Source: Prostheceraeus crozeri
Lineage: Eukaryota > Platyhelminthes > Polycladida > Euryleptidae
Reading direction: 5' to 3'
DNA: 64,000 nt
NCBI GenBank assembly: GCA_907163375.1
Contig: CAJQUW010007770.1
Coordinates: 124,001 to 188,000 of the forward strand
Shown piece after piece: positions 23,474-32,547 of the stretch. Numbering within the stretch: position 1 is the first letter of the stretch; every line of letters starts with the position of its first letter. The translations under genes were made by a program, and so were the position numbers. The notes under the pieces are model-generated. The model was given only the letters and a program-made list of their open reading frames with translations. It searched no databases and was not told where the DNA came from.

Positions 23474-24300
23474 CGTAGTCTAACAAGCTCTTTACACATG
23501 GATCGCAGTCGATTGCTATCCCTGTATCAGAAGTGTAAGCTATCTTAATTTTATTTGACACTATTTCATCTATCATCATCATCGTCCATATGAAATGTTT
23601 TAAGATTTACAAGTTAGACTAAGCGTGCTACTATTTCCAAATGAAAAAGTATACATGGTTAAATCATCCACTTAAGCCCATCCGTAGTCTAACAAGCTCT
23701 TTACACATGGATCGCAGTCGATTGCTATCCCTGTATCAGAAGTGTCAGCTATCTTAATTTTATTTGACACTATTTCATCTATCATCATCGTCCATATGAA
23801 ATGTTTTAAGATTTACAAGTTAGACTAAGCGTGCTACTATTTCCAAATGAAAATGTATACATGGTTAAATCATCCACTTAAGCCCATCCGTAGTCTAACA
23901 AGCTCTTTACACATGGATCGCAGTCGATTGCTATCCCTGTATCAGAAGTGTAAGCTATCTTAATTTTATTTGACACTATTTCATCTATCATCATCGTCCA
24001 TATGAAATGTTTTAAGATTTACAAGTTAGACTAAGCGTGCTACTATTTCCAAATGAAAATGTATACATGGTTAAATCATCCACTTAAGCCCATCCGTAGT
24101 CTAACAAGCTCTTTACACATGGATCGCAGTCGATTGCTATCCCTGTATCAGAAGTGTAAGCTATCTTAATTTTATTTGACACTATTTCATCTATCATCAT
24201 CGTCCATATGAAATGTTTTAAGATTTACAAGTTAGACTAAGCGTGCTACTATTTCCAAATGAAAATGTATACATGGTTAAATCATCCACTGAAGCCCCAT
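23474..24300 (+). repeat. Four tandem copies of a ~206-bp repeat
   Basis: Units start CGTAGTCTAACAAGCTC at 23,474, 23,683, 23,889 and 24,095 (periods 209, 206 and 206) and run to about 24,300. Copies differ by only a few bases; the first has an extra ATC. Each contains GCAGTCGATTGCTATCCCTG (also at 22,612), TCTATCATCATCG and ATACATGGTT. No long ORF runs through it. It could act as an enhancer, a replication element or a structural spacer. Confidence 0.9.
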
Positions 24301-24335
24301 TCAAGTACGTCAGTATGAAAGCAAAGATAATATGA

Positions 24336-24349
24336 AATAAAAATTTATT
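24336..24349. terminator. Back-to-back polyadenylation signals
   Basis: AATAAA on plus (24,336-24,341) and TTTATT (AATAAA on minus, 24,344-24,349, overlapping the TAA of the 131-aa gene) separate plus- and minus-strand transcripts. Confidence 0.6.
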
Positions 24350-24743
24350 ATGGCATGTATTTCAAAAGGTCTTCATCGTCAATATCGTCCCAGAGTCTGG
24401 CTTCACATAGATAGCAAAAACAGTTCAGTTGCTTTAATCGTTCTTCCACTGCGAGCCTCACTTTATCAATATACTCCCACTCCTCCATAGTTCGTGGCTG
24501 GGAGTTAGGGGTGTACCACTCCCATAATTGGTGGAGGAATTTCGTGCTGGTGATCTCCATCACATCGTCAGTATCGTACTGGAGATACTTCCACCTCACG
24601 CCTGTTAAGTCGGGACACTCCTTCTCACATACACTCTCTTCGTTGTCCGCTGGTAATAACACCTTCTCTACCTTCGTTGGAGCGTTTGGTGTTGAGGATG
24701 GAGAAGAGAATTTTGTGTTTGGTGTTGTCGGAGGGCTTGTCAT
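24348..24743 (-). CDS. 131-aa protein of unknown function
   Basis: Not recognised. A Pro/Ser/Thr-rich N-terminal tail (TSPPTTPNTKFSSPSSTPN) leads into a compact acidic region with W and C residues (CEKECPDL, WEWYTPNS, CFCYLCEARLWDDI), which may bind a metal through the C-F-C-x-x-C group. The AATAAA signal overlaps the stop codon (minus strand, 24,344-24,349). Its promoter would share the interval with the PolB promoter on the other strand. Confidence 0.55.
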   Translation of the reverse strand: MTSPPTTPNTKFSSPSSTPNAPTKVEKVLLPADNEESVCEKECPDLTGVRWKYLQYDTDDVMEITSTKFLHQLWEWYTPNSQPRTMEEWEYIDKVRLAVEERLKQLNCFCYLCEARLWDDIDDEDLLKYMP

Positions 24744-24800
24744 GTTGACTGTGAATAATAACTTTGAAATGTTTTCTAATTCTTAAGTATCAACAAGCAA

Positions 24801-24848
24801 CCAATCAGAATGAACAGCCAATGAATGATGAATATGAAAGTATATATG
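24801..24848 (+). promoter_or_regulatory. PolB promoter: two CCAAT boxes and TATA
   Basis: CCAAT at 24,801-24,805 and 24,818-24,822 (17 bp apart), then TATATATG at 24,841-24,848. The spliced PolB start codon follows at 25,021. The same spacing occurs in the right-end promoter at 41,133-41,179. Confidence 0.7.
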
Positions 24849-25020
24849 TAAAGTGACATTCGTGTCATTTCACTCTGTCTTTGAGACGCATAAGTGAACT
24901 GTTGTCTAGCGAATTCTGTTATTATTTGAGGCGTACAAGTGAATTCCAAATTTGAGACGTATTATTTGAGTGAAGTCTCTATCTTGTTGAAGTATCAAGC
25001 TTAAACATAATTTCGTTGAA

Positions 25021-27498
25021 ATGGTAAGTTGAAAATTTCTTCACTCATCTCCCTCAAACGTGTGGCTAATAGCATCTTCCTCAATTTCAGGCATCAACTT
25101 CATCACCAACACCCTCCCTTCTCGAGGAAAGTTTAGAGTTGTTGAGTCAAGGTAGGTTGTAACAATACACTGAGACTTGAACAGAGATGAAAGAATGATT
25201 TCTCTTTCAGGTGATGTGAGTTCCAGCTCAGGACTCTCGCGACAAGGCAACGAGTGGGAATGTGCCGACTGCGGACATATGTTTACAAGGAAGCACAGTC
25301 TCCTTCGACACATCAAACAACGTGTGTGTCAACGCAAAGCGGCGTCAATCTCCGGAGGTGAAGTTGATTCTGACGATGACATCTCCTTTCCTTGCGATTT
25401 GTGCCCTCTTTCTTTTGATAGTCACTTTCAGCGATCTTCGCACAGACTTCAACACACGCATGCAAATGATCACTACACCAACGGTACCTCTACCATCTCC
25501 CTCATTAATGTTTCACATAATAATTTAGTACGCGACTACTGCATGGAGTCCAATACTCAAATAGTAGATTTTCCTGAGTGGCTCCTTCAAAATTCAAACA
25601 TTATCGAAGCGCTCTTCAACAATTTAGACAATTTTAGAATGAAGGCGCTCATCTACCTTAAACTAAAATATATTAAGATAGATTTTCAAACGGGTCAAGT
25701 GACGGAGAGAATACAGTTTCATGTTCCTTCCTCTTCCGCAACCGAAGTTGTAGACTGCGAGTCTTGGCTAAATTTTCACATTCAATGTTTAAAATCAAAT
25801 GTAGATAAATTCAATCAACGCGACAGCGCTCTCATTTTTGATGGTGTGGACTCAGCCATATTCAAAATTTCACTATTAGAAAGTCATGCAGCTCGAGGTA
25901 CATTTAAACTACCAAAAACGTTGTATAATAAGAAAGCTGTCATCAATGTCGATTGTAAATCACAGTGTTTCAAATATGCAGTCCTATCCATCCTTCACTA
26001 TAATGATATCAACGCGAATCGAAATCATACCTATAGCTATAGACAGTGGGAGGATGAACTAGACTTTGAAGGTTGTGATAGTAACAACATGAAAATCAAA
26101 GATGTAGAAACGTTCGAAAAACATAATAAGATTAAAATTGTCGTTCACGTGTGGGAGAAGGGGTTGAAGGGTGCCCGCTATAATTCACGTTCAACTTGTT
26201 ATGAACATGTAGTCAACCTCTTATTAGTAAAACAAGATGATAGCGAGGAATGGCACTACTGTGGTATTCCCAAAATCTCTCGCTTGTACACTCACTTGGG
26301 GCACTCTAAAAGAGGTGAACATTTTGTATGCGACCGCTGCATCCGCTCCTTTTGGAGTAAAGATAAATTTGAAACTCACTATGAATGGTGCAAGCGAGGT
26401 AAATTACAAATGGAACGCATGCCCAAAGATAAAATATTTTCACATAGGGATAATGGTGACGAATTAAGTCCCCTGCGTGTCATTTACGCAGACATAGAAT
26501 GCTACATTGATGATATCATCCACAAGCCAGCAGCCATATCCTGCTATGAAGTATGGCATGACCACTTTAGGAATAGACAAAACAAAATGCATACTTGGCA
26601 AGGTGAAGATTGCATTTCAAAATTTCTAGAATTTCTCGATAAAGCTGCTAAATTTCAACAATCATATGATTCCCAATTGCAGCGTAAGTCACTACATATG
26701 TCAGATGAAGACAAACAAAAATTTGAAAGTTGCACATCCTGTCCTAAATGTCATAAAACGTTTGATGACGATAAAATTAAGAAAGTGCGTGATCATGATC
26801 ACATCACTGGTAAATTTAGAAACGCACTCTGCTCCAAATGTAACTTTTCACTTAGGTTGAGACGTCGTGTACTACCCGTCATTTTTCATAACTTTAAGGG
26901 CTATGACAGTCATATGCTCATAAAAGGAGGGTTGAGCCAGATGAAATCGTGGCAGTTCAATGTTATAGCACAAACGAGAGAAAAATTCATGGCAATGACA
27001 GCAAAAGTACCAGTAGATAAAACTAAAGAAAATAAGACAGTCTTCTTCGAAATAAAATTTTTAGATTCATTTCAATTCATGTCAGCGTCACTAGCTTCTC
27101 TCGTTCGTAATCTCAAGTTTCTTCCCCATAGTCAAACTTTGAAGAAACACTATCCAAACTTAACGGATGAAATAATCACTCGCAAAGGAGTCTTTCCTTA
27201 TGCGTATTTTAGCTCAATGTCTAAACTAAATGAAACAACCCTTCCTTCCATTGACAAATTCAAAAACGATTTGACGGGTGAAGATTGTCCAGTAGAGGAC
27301 TATGAACATGCTCAAGAGGCATGGTTAAAATTTGATTGTAAAACGTTTGGCGATTATATGATCGCTTACTTAGAATTAGATGTCATTTTGCTGGCTGATG
27401 TCTTTCAGGAATTTCGACGAGTGGCATTAGAAGAAGACAAATTAGATCCTGTCCACTTTGTCAGTCTACCAGCCATGTCCTTTAAATCAGCCTTTTAA
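25021..27498 (+). CDS. polB: Protein-primed DNA polymerase B, N-terminal part (zinc fingers, exonuclease)
   Basis: Replicates the element. The start is spliced: exon 1 ends with its ATG (25,021-25,023) directly before GTAAGT; exon 2 is 25,091-25,151; exon 3 begins 25,211. Introns are 67 and 59 bp and the frame is kept. Counting residues from the unspliced frame at 25,177: C2H2-like fingers at about 28-52 and 72-95; a region shared with the 136-aa protein at 39 kb; a segment with conserved Cys and His (CFKYAV ... HVVNLLL) resembling the OTU-like module of Polinton polymerases; a third finger (CDRCIRSF); Exo I DIEC near 440; an endonuclease-VII-like zinc insert (CPKCHK ... DHDHITGK ... CSKCN) at 520-555; Exo II NFKGYDS near 572; Exo III YLELD near 731. 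The frame closes at 27,496-27,498, before the polymerase domain. Confidence 0.93.
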
Positions 27499-28996
27499 AA
27501 TGACTGGTGAGACCATTCATCTCTTACAAGACCCGGAGATGTATAATATATTTGAGCGCGGAATACGCGGTGGTCTCACATTTGTAAATAAACATCATAT
27601 AAAATCTGAAACAGTAGGTGATGATCATATCCACCCAAAGTACTATGACCAAAATAATTTATATGGCAGTTCACTGTCTAAACCACTACCTCATTCCGAG
27701 TTTAGTTGGTTAAATCAAGATGAGCTTGAGTATTACTCCAACCCTTCAAACATACTGAAGATTCCAGATGAAGGTGATTGGGGATATTATTTTGAAGTGG
27801 ATTTGATTTATCCAAATAGCATTAAAAATAAAACTGCTGATTTCCCACTCGCACCTGAATCTGGTGAAGTGACTGAAGATATGTTTTCACCATTCATGTC
27901 ACAATTTCATAATAACTTAACAGAGTGTGGACAGCCAAGGTATAAACCATGCCGCAAACTTTTACTCACCCAATATGATAAGAAAAATTATCTCGTACAC
28001 TTCTGCATATTAAAATTCTATTTAGAAATGGGCATGCTTCTAAAGTCAGTTCACCGCATTATCAAATTTAGACAGAAAGCCTTCCTCAAACCCTACATAG
28101 ATAGTAACAGTCAAAAACGTGCACTCGCCCAAAATAATTTTGAAAAGGATTTTTATAAATATAAGAATAACAGTCTATTCGGAAAGACCATGGAGGATGT
28201 TAGAAAACGTATGAACTACAAACTAGTCGTTGATGAACAAAAATATCACAAATTGACCTCATCACCTCTTTTCATTGATAGAGACATCATCGATGAGGAT
28301 CTTGTAGGTGTTAAAATGATAAAATCAGAAGTTGAGTTGTGCAAACCCATCTATATTGGGCAAGCCGTTTTAGATTATTCCAAGCTTGAAATGTATCAAC
28401 TCTTCTACAAAATATTAAAACCATGCCCTCTCGTAAAAGAGGTTCGCTTGCTGGGTGGTGATACAGATAGTTTCTTTTTAGGAATTACCACTCAAAAAGA
28501 TTTAAATTTTAATGAAGTAGGCAAGTCATTAGAAAAATATTTCGACACATCTAACTACAATCCCACTCATCCACTCTATTCCATACAGAATAAAGCCAAA
28601 CTTGGTTGTTTTAAGGATGAAACAGCAGGAAAGGAAATAGATGAAATGATTCTCCTCCGTCCTAAAATGTATTCCATGAAATTAAAAGAATGTGCAGATA
28701 GTATTAAGCGTGCTAAAGGTATATCAAAATCCATTGTTCATAAAATGAAACATCGCTCCTATAAGAAGGCCTATAAAAATAAAAATATAACGTTTGTCAA
28801 TATGACAATCTTAAAATCTCAAGTTCATACTGTGAAAACGTACACGTTCAAGAAACGAGCACTTTCAGCATGGGAGGATAAGAGGTGTTGGATAGGACAT
28901 AACACATCTCTTCCACATGGACATCCTGACACAAACATACCTCCACCCAAAAGAATAAAACTCACGCTACCACATTCAGGAGATGTATTGACATAA
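27497..28996 (+). CDS. polB: DNA polymerase B, C-terminal part (palm), offset by one base
   Basis: Continuation of the polymerase in the +1 frame (this frame is open from 27,458). Motif A region YDQNNLYGS near 27,645; motif B KYKNNSLFGK near 28,160; motif C GGDTDSF near 28,455; then the thumb and a short basic tail. The split falls in a T4A4 run (27,493-27,500), where the upstream frame reads TTT TAA. Both halves are otherwise open and motif-complete, so the break is one indel, an assembly or sequencing error, or a programmed +1 shift. The gene ends about 180 bp before the convergent penton-like gene. Confidence 0.93.
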   Translation, partial: KMTGETIHLLQDPEMYNIFERGIRGGLTFVNKHHIKSETVGDDHIHPKYYDQNNLYGSSLSKPLPHSEFSWLNQDELEYYSNPSNILKIPDEGDWGYYFEVDLIYPNSIKNKTADFPLAPESGEVTEDMFSPFMSQFHNNLTECGQPRYKPCRKLLLTQYDKKNYLVHFCILKFYLEMGMLLKSVHRIIKFRQKAFLKPYIDSNSQKRALAQNNFEKDFYKYKNNSLFGKTMEDVRKRMNYKLVVDEQKYHKLTSSPLFIDRDIIDEDLVGVKMIKSEVELCKPIYIGQAVLDYSKLEMYQLFYKILKPCPLVKEVRLLGGDTDSFFLGITTQKDLNFNEVGKSLEKYFDTSNYNPTHPLYSIQNKAKLGCFKDETAGKEIDEMILLRPKMYSMKLKECADSIKRAKGISKSIVHKMKHRSYKKAYKNKNITFVNMTILKSQVHTVKTYTFKKRALSAWEDKRCWIGHNTSLPHGHPDTNIPPPKRIKLTLPHSGDVLT

Positions 28997-29146
28997 TCAA
29001 CTTTAACTCAGTATTTTGATGTTGCTTTTTGTAGATATACATGGTTGTTTTATGTATCGCATGAGATCGTTTCTTCCTTGTGAATATATGCCTACAGTCA
29101 GCCCATTCCCCCTATATCTGTGAAAAGACTTTTTCATATACATATT

Positions 29147-29160
29147 TTTATTTCAATAAA
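29147..29160. terminator. Overlapping convergent polyadenylation signals
   Basis: TTTATT (AATAAA on minus) at 29,147-29,152 and AATAAA on plus at 29,155-29,160 sit 2 bp apart between PolB and the penton-like gene. Confidence 0.7.
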
Positions 29161-29175
29161 CATATCACAATGACT

Positions 29176-30726
29176 TCACTTTGTTTTCCGAAACACTAAC
29201 GTTATGAGGGATTTAGTATCTTTCACGTGGATGCACTCTTGTAAACCATTGGTAATTTTGATAGCAATAGAGGGTATAGTTTGTTTGACGACGAGATGAT
29301 AGAAAATAGATTCAAACATCTTCTCGACTATTCCATATGAAGCGTCTTTATCATGAATGAAATCGCGTAAAATGTATTCTTTTTTCTCACCAACAGAAAT
29401 AGGTAAAATCAAATCACTTTGAATGTAAAGGTGCTGTTCATGTTTATCAAGTGTCATTGGTGTTTCTATACCAATCGTATGCGCAGCAGCAAACACTGTT
29501 TGTAGCATTGAAAAACCAAAGAGTTTTTTCAAATTTTTACTCAATTGACATTGAATGTCATCACCCAGTTTCAGAACAACGCGTTGATTATCAATTGAAA
29601 ACGAAATGTGGTGTGTCTTTACATCATATTTACTTTTCATCACATGCTTCAACTTCTGTTGTATATAAGGATTTACTACATGAATGAAGCTTTCAACTGT
29701 ATGATATAGACGCGGCATTATATTGATAGCAACTTTAGATTCTTCATAAGACTGGTAAATTTTCTTGATGCGATCGCCATAGATGTCCACCCACCATTCA
29801 TCATTAACTGAATCAGCTTTAGTGTGATATTCATGAGAAGCATACACCACACCGCTTCCAATAATAGGTGTATAATGTCTTACAAAATGACGCAAGGTTG
29901 GAGAGAAATAAACTGTAAGTTTGTCATTATATTTCTGAATAACCAACTTATTTTTGTCCGCCATAATTTTCTCTCCATACTTCTTGTCCACAGTCTCATT
30001 CCATCGTTTTACTAACTCAATAAGTGATAAAGGTTGAACACCACGCTTTTTCAAAATGATGCGTTCTTCGCATTCTACAACATCTTCATCAAATATTTTA
30101 AATCTATAATGAAATTTGTTGATTCGATTTGAATAAACTTTTTTAACATTTGCAGTAGCAATTGACGTTAGATGTAGTCCATGACCAAAACCAAGATGTG
30201 GATAGAATTCACTATCCAACCTCAGCGTAAGACCTTTAGTAAAAGAATGAAAGCGGAGGAACTGTCTCCCACTCCAATGATAGATAGTAAACTCATAAGC
30301 TTTCTGATTTTTATTCTTCATGATGGAAGTATTACCACTGTTGAATGCCTTAATAATTTTCTCATTCCCAAATGGCTCATAAGAATCTGATTTTATCTGA
30401 ATCCATTCATAGTTCCACTTTCCATCTGATGTTAAATTGTATGGGAACTGGAATGCATTATTCATCGTTATTCCATCATGGGTGCGAGGAGTCAATATCA
30501 TTTTTTCCAAATCATTCACATTCTGAATATTGCTATCATAGCAAATACTAGAAACGCCAACCTCCCATTCACCTTCTAAATGCAGTGGGCGATTTAATTC
30601 TACTCGATAGTCTGATGGTTTATTTTTGGGAAATTTATTCATAGAAGCATTACTGGGTAAGTAGATTAGAAACGAGTCCTTATTTTCACTTTCCATATTA
30701 TTCACATTGGAAAAATATATTAGCAT
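29176..30726 (-). CDS. Penton/minor-capsid-like structural protein, paralogue 1
   Basis: 516 aa from the first ATG (506 if the second, at 30,696, is used; the latter lines up better with the paralogue). The N-terminal block SFLIYLPSNAS ... PLHLEGEWEVGVSSICY matches the family pattern (small-residue start, then L-x-G-x-WEVG-hydrophobic-Y) of the large second structural protein in many invertebrate Polintons; the same block is in the next gene. The rest is beta-rich without transmembrane segments. Role in the penton or a vertex/fibre complex is inferred from family context. It is transcribed toward PolB and lies 9 bp downstream of paralogue 2. Confidence 0.7.
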   Translation of the reverse strand: MLIYFSNVNNMESENKDSFLIYLPSNASMNKFPKNKPSDYRVELNRPLHLEGEWEVGVSSICYDSNIQNVNDLEKMILTPRTHDGITMNNAFQFPYNLTSDGKWNYEWIQIKSDSYEPFGNEKIIKAFNSGNTSIMKNKNQKAYEFTIYHWSGRQFLRFHSFTKGLTLRLDSEFYPHLGFGHGLHLTSIATANVKKVYSNRINKFHYRFKIFDEDVVECEERIILKKRGVQPLSLIELVKRWNETVDKKYGEKIMADKNKLVIQKYNDKLTVYFSPTLRHFVRHYTPIIGSGVVYASHEYHTKADSVNDEWWVDIYGDRIKKIYQSYEESKVAINIMPRLYHTVESFIHVVNPYIQQKLKHVMKSKYDVKTHHISFSIDNQRVVLKLGDDIQCQLSKNLKKLFGFSMLQTVFAAAHTIGIETPMTLDKHEQHLYIQSDLILPISVGEKKEYILRDFIHDKDASYGIVEKMFESIFYHLVVKQTIPSIAIKITNGLQECIHVKDTKSLITLVFRKTK

Positions 30727-30735
30727 ACTTTTGCA

Positions 30736-32133
30736 TTAACTCTTCATTCGGAAATGGAGTGTGATACTTGTCACAGCATCTTTATGAAAAGGAATCAACG
30801 CACCAGCATCGTCATAAATGGCAATATCAATTTGTGGGATGTAGTTTGATTTCAGCTTTGTATAATGCACTTTCTTGAAAGTATGCTCAGATAAAATACT
30901 GCAGCTTTTTGGCTGGTATGGTATCATTGCTAGCAATGGAGCTTCAACATCTCCCACACGTACATCTTCACCAATATTGGAATATATCTGAAAATAGTTA
31001 ATACGACGCGATAGCGACATGTCTGCGCTAGCTTTGGTTACAGTACCACTTTTAAAGATATTTTGGTCAAAACCCAAAATGTCCATTAGAGTTTTATCCA
31101 TAATTAGTTCAATACCTTTTCCACTTATAGTGAGAGACAAAGTACCTTCTTTTTCAGAAAATGAAATATGTTGCTCATTAATCACTTCATTTAAATAATC
31201 TACAACCAATTTAACCGAAGTAATAATGCGAGGCATCAACACTCTTGTTTCATGTAAGATACCACCTAAAGGCTCTACACACTTTCTGTATAAAGATACG
31301 GACCATTCTGTATCAAATTGATTTGGCCTTTCACATGGTAAATGTTGCATATCAGATTTTCCATGAACAGCTGCAGAACGATGTCGTAAGAACTGATGAA
31401 AATCTTTTGAACAAACTAATACTAGATCATCATCATTTAATTTGCTTATTGCAATATGATTAGATGATTTAATATAAGTCAATGTTGCCACTTGTTTACC
31501 ATCAACTCGAAGGAGATAATTAAATTTCTTCAATAATGTTTCAGGAGTCATGTTTGTCTTTCTTGGCTTAATCACAATCTTCTTCACCAACGTCTTCTCA
31601 TTTCTTGGAATAAGATCTACATAATAAGCTTCCTCTCGATATATTAACTGTTTATGACCACTTATGTGGTAATTAACGTTAAAATTATCATAGCTTGTTA
31701 AGGCGCTAGCGAGGTAACCTAAATCATTTCTTAAACTTGGACTTAAACCAACAATCCAATCTTTCTCAACTACATGATGCACATAATTATAATCATCATT
31801 GTGCGGAGTAAATTGGACAATATGTTTACTCGCTTTATTCAAGAAATCATATATAAACTTTTTACATGATAAGAGATCTTTCTTTGGCCACTGTGGAATG
31901 TATACTCGGCACCCCTTTTCACATTGATAAGCAGCTGTACGCCTCATATTAATAGTCATCACCTCATGATCAAAAGTATAGACACAGTTGCTATAAACAA
32001 GTTGAGTGACACCCACTTCCCAATTTCCATTTAGCTGTTGTGCATGATCAATGGGAGTAGAAAAGAGTGCGGCTCGATTACTAGTAAATCTCTTTGTAAC
32101 CGCATTGCTAAGCAAAATATGATAAAACGACAT
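30736..32133 (-). CDS. Penton/minor-capsid-like structural protein, paralogue 2
   Basis: 465 aa from ATG 32,133 (the longer frame to 32,154 has no ATG). It shares with the preceding ORF the block SFYHILLSNAVTKRF ... LNGNWEVGVTQLVYS, a tract of VDLIPRN / ILMPRIITSVK-type beta-strand segments and overall length, so the pair are ancient duplicates. It starts only 35 bp from the divergent PC4-like ORF (ATG 32,169), so at least one promoter must lie inside the other gene, or leaders are spliced. Structural function is inferred from the Polinton gene set. Confidence 0.7.
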   Translation of the reverse strand: MSFYHILLSNAVTKRFTSNRAALFSTPIDHAQQLNGNWEVGVTQLVYSNCVYTFDHEVMTINMRRTAAYQCEKGCRVYIPQWPKKDLLSCKKFIYDFLNKASKHIVQFTPHNDDYNYVHHVVEKDWIVGLSPSLRNDLGYLASALTSYDNFNVNYHISGHKQLIYREEAYYVDLIPRNEKTLVKKIVIKPRKTNMTPETLLKKFNYLLRVDGKQVATLTYIKSSNHIAISKLNDDDLVLVCSKDFHQFLRHRSAAVHGKSDMQHLPCERPNQFDTEWSVSLYRKCVEPLGGILHETRVLMPRIITSVKLVVDYLNEVINEQHISFSEKEGTLSLTISGKGIELIMDKTLMDILGFDQNIFKSGTVTKASADMSLSRRINYFQIYSNIGEDVRVGDVEAPLLAMIPYQPKSCSILSEHTFKKVHYTKLKSNYIPQIDIAIYDDAGALIPFHKDAVTSITLHFRMKS

Positions 32134-32168
32134 TTTTATATTGCTGATCTGCAACTTTGCATAACATC

Positions 32169-32525
32169 ATGAAGACTTGGATTTTGGACTCTCTACAATA
32201 TATCAGAGTTGATCGTGATGGAAACGTACATTTCAAAAATTCTCATGGTCATACATCAAGAGGAATTACATTAACATGGCGACAATTTGTCAACCTCAAT
32301 GATATCATGAGGGATTTGGAATATTTTGAAACATTAAGATTCATCTCCTTGGGTGATCAAGTTTGGCTTCAACATTACAGAAATGAAATTCAAATCTACC
32401 ATTCTCATTCCGCAAACTGTTTCTCATTTCGCAAATACAATTGGGAGAAGTATAGAAGATATATACATCGCTCCATCATGACATTTATTCGTCGTGAGTT
32501 CATCGCCCTACTATGCAAATCTTAA
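32169..32525 (+). CDS. Tandem PC4/Sub1-like repeat protein 1 (putative)
   Basis: 118 aa from the first in-frame ATG. Two halves each show the PC4-coactivator plan of beta strands followed by a helix entered through a small-hydrophobic-T/R pattern: LQYIRVDRDGNVHFK ... RGITLTWRQFVNLNDIM, then ISLGDQVWLQHYRNEIQIY ... FSFRKYNWEKYRRYIHR. PC4/Sub1 proteins bind single-stranded DNA and aid RNA polymerase II initiation. The match is by pattern and placement of conserved hydrophobic and W/R residues, not close identity. It is paralogous to the next ORF and adjacent to a TBP homologue, which favours a transcription role. Alternative: an unrelated ssDNA-binding fold. Confidence 0.5.
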   Translation: MKTWILDSLQYIRVDRDGNVHFKNSHGHTSRGITLTWRQFVNLNDIMRDLEYFETLRFISLGDQVWLQHYRNEIQIYHSHSANCFSFRKYNWEKYRRYIHRSIMTFIRREFIALLCKS

Positions 32526-32547
32526 TCAGACATGACTACCACACATC

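Noticed and set aside
23474..24300. Possible CRISPR-like array
   Set aside because: The 206-bp units are nearly identical throughout, with no unique spacers; it is an ordinary tandem repeat in a eukaryotic element.
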